Shown: positions 18,965 through 19,029 of the stretch, piece by piece | How the letters are laid out: each line of letters starts with the position of its first letter | How positions within the stretch are numbered: position 1 is the first letter of the stretch | Origin: Acanthamoeba castellanii str. Neff | Lineage: Eukaryota; Discosea; Longamoebia; Acanthamoebidae | DNA length: 19,029 nucleotides | Assembly (NCBI RefSeq): GCF_000313135.1 | Contig: NW_004457638.1 | Coordinates: forward strand, 11,923 to 30,951 | Reading direction: 5' to 3' | Notes under the pieces: model-generated | Database searches by the model: none | What the model was told of the DNA's origin: nothing | What the model saw: the letters and a program-made list of their open reading frames with translations, nothing else | Made by a program: the position numbers and the translations under genes

Positions 18965-19029
<65 letters not shown>
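18522..19029 (+). CDS. Acyl-CoA synthetase / 4-coumarate:CoA-ligase-like adenylate-forming enzyme, N-terminal part
   Basis: ANL-superfamily enzymes activate carboxylic acids as acyl-AMP and transfer them to CoA. Only the first three exons are inside the window: 18522-18645, 18722-18805 and 18885-18959, all ending in phase 1; an intron with a TG repeat then runs to the end. The joined peptide reads SVQYSPWADVALEYRANF, a segment ending FIDGHSGETYTYGQVASLI, then GDVLAIYSPNHIQYPVLYHA, which matches the start of 4CL-like ligases (a Thr-Tyr-rich strand, then GDV-PN). The AMP-binding P-loop and adenylation core lie beyond the window, so substrate and full length cannot be judged. There is no obvious signal peptide; peroxisomal targeting would be at the missing C-terminus. 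Intron 1 carries an 11-G run just before its acceptor, a likely weak point for sequencing. Confidence 0.8.
18704..18714. repeat. G11 homopolymer in the first intron of the ligase gene
   Basis: Eleven G residues immediately before the acceptor gcacgcag. Confidence 0.9.
18968..19029. repeat. (TG)n microsatellite running off the window end
   Basis: TG repeat beginning just after a donor (gtactt at 18960) in the third intron of the ligase gene; it reaches the last base, so the contig may end in this repeat. Confidence 0.95.

Overview
The window looks like nuclear DNA of a free-living amoebozoan, most likely Acanthamoeba or a close relative. This is inferred from GC-rich exons, many short GT-AG introns (about 60-190 nt) filled with TG/CA-type simple repeats, AT-rich spacers between genes, and gene content (a PPR protein, NDUFAF7, a GRAM-TBC Rab GAP, TMEM18, a five-knuckle CCHC protein). 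No prokaryotic operon signals, rRNA, tRNA, mobile element or CRISPR array was seen.

Layout: (1) minus strand, 2728 to beyond base 1, a P-type pentatricopeptide repeat protein with a mitochondrial-type presequence. (2) plus strand, 3239-6078, the MidA/NDUFAF7 methyltransferase in 13 exons. (3) plus, 6181-7706, an LDH2/MDH2-family NAD(P)-dependent oxidoreductase in 5 exons. (4) plus, 8127-14846, a TBC1D8/TBC1D9-like GRAM-TBC protein in about 18 exons. (5) minus, 17234-14967, a five-zinc-knuckle protein in 6 exons, convergent with gene 4. (6) plus, 17520-18298, TMEM18 in 3 exons. (7) plus, 18522 to beyond the end, the start of a 4-coumarate:CoA-ligase-like adenylate-forming enzyme. Genes 1/2 and 5/6 are divergent pairs sharing short AT-rich promoter regions. 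Genes 1 and 2 both point to the mitochondrion (RNA metabolism and complex I assembly). The others share no evident pathway; this is ordinary eukaryotic gene order, not an operon.

The most notable observations are: three well-supported places, plus one tentative, where a single base is missing from an otherwise conserved reading frame, best explained by collapsed two-base runs in the assembly; a zinc-knuckle gene in which three successive knuckles are cut by phase-0 introns at the same codon, suggesting exon-wise duplication; introns made almost wholly of either TG-type or CA-type repeat; and a likely SUMO-interacting motif at the extreme C-terminus of the knuckle protein. I found no convincing undescribed multigene system.
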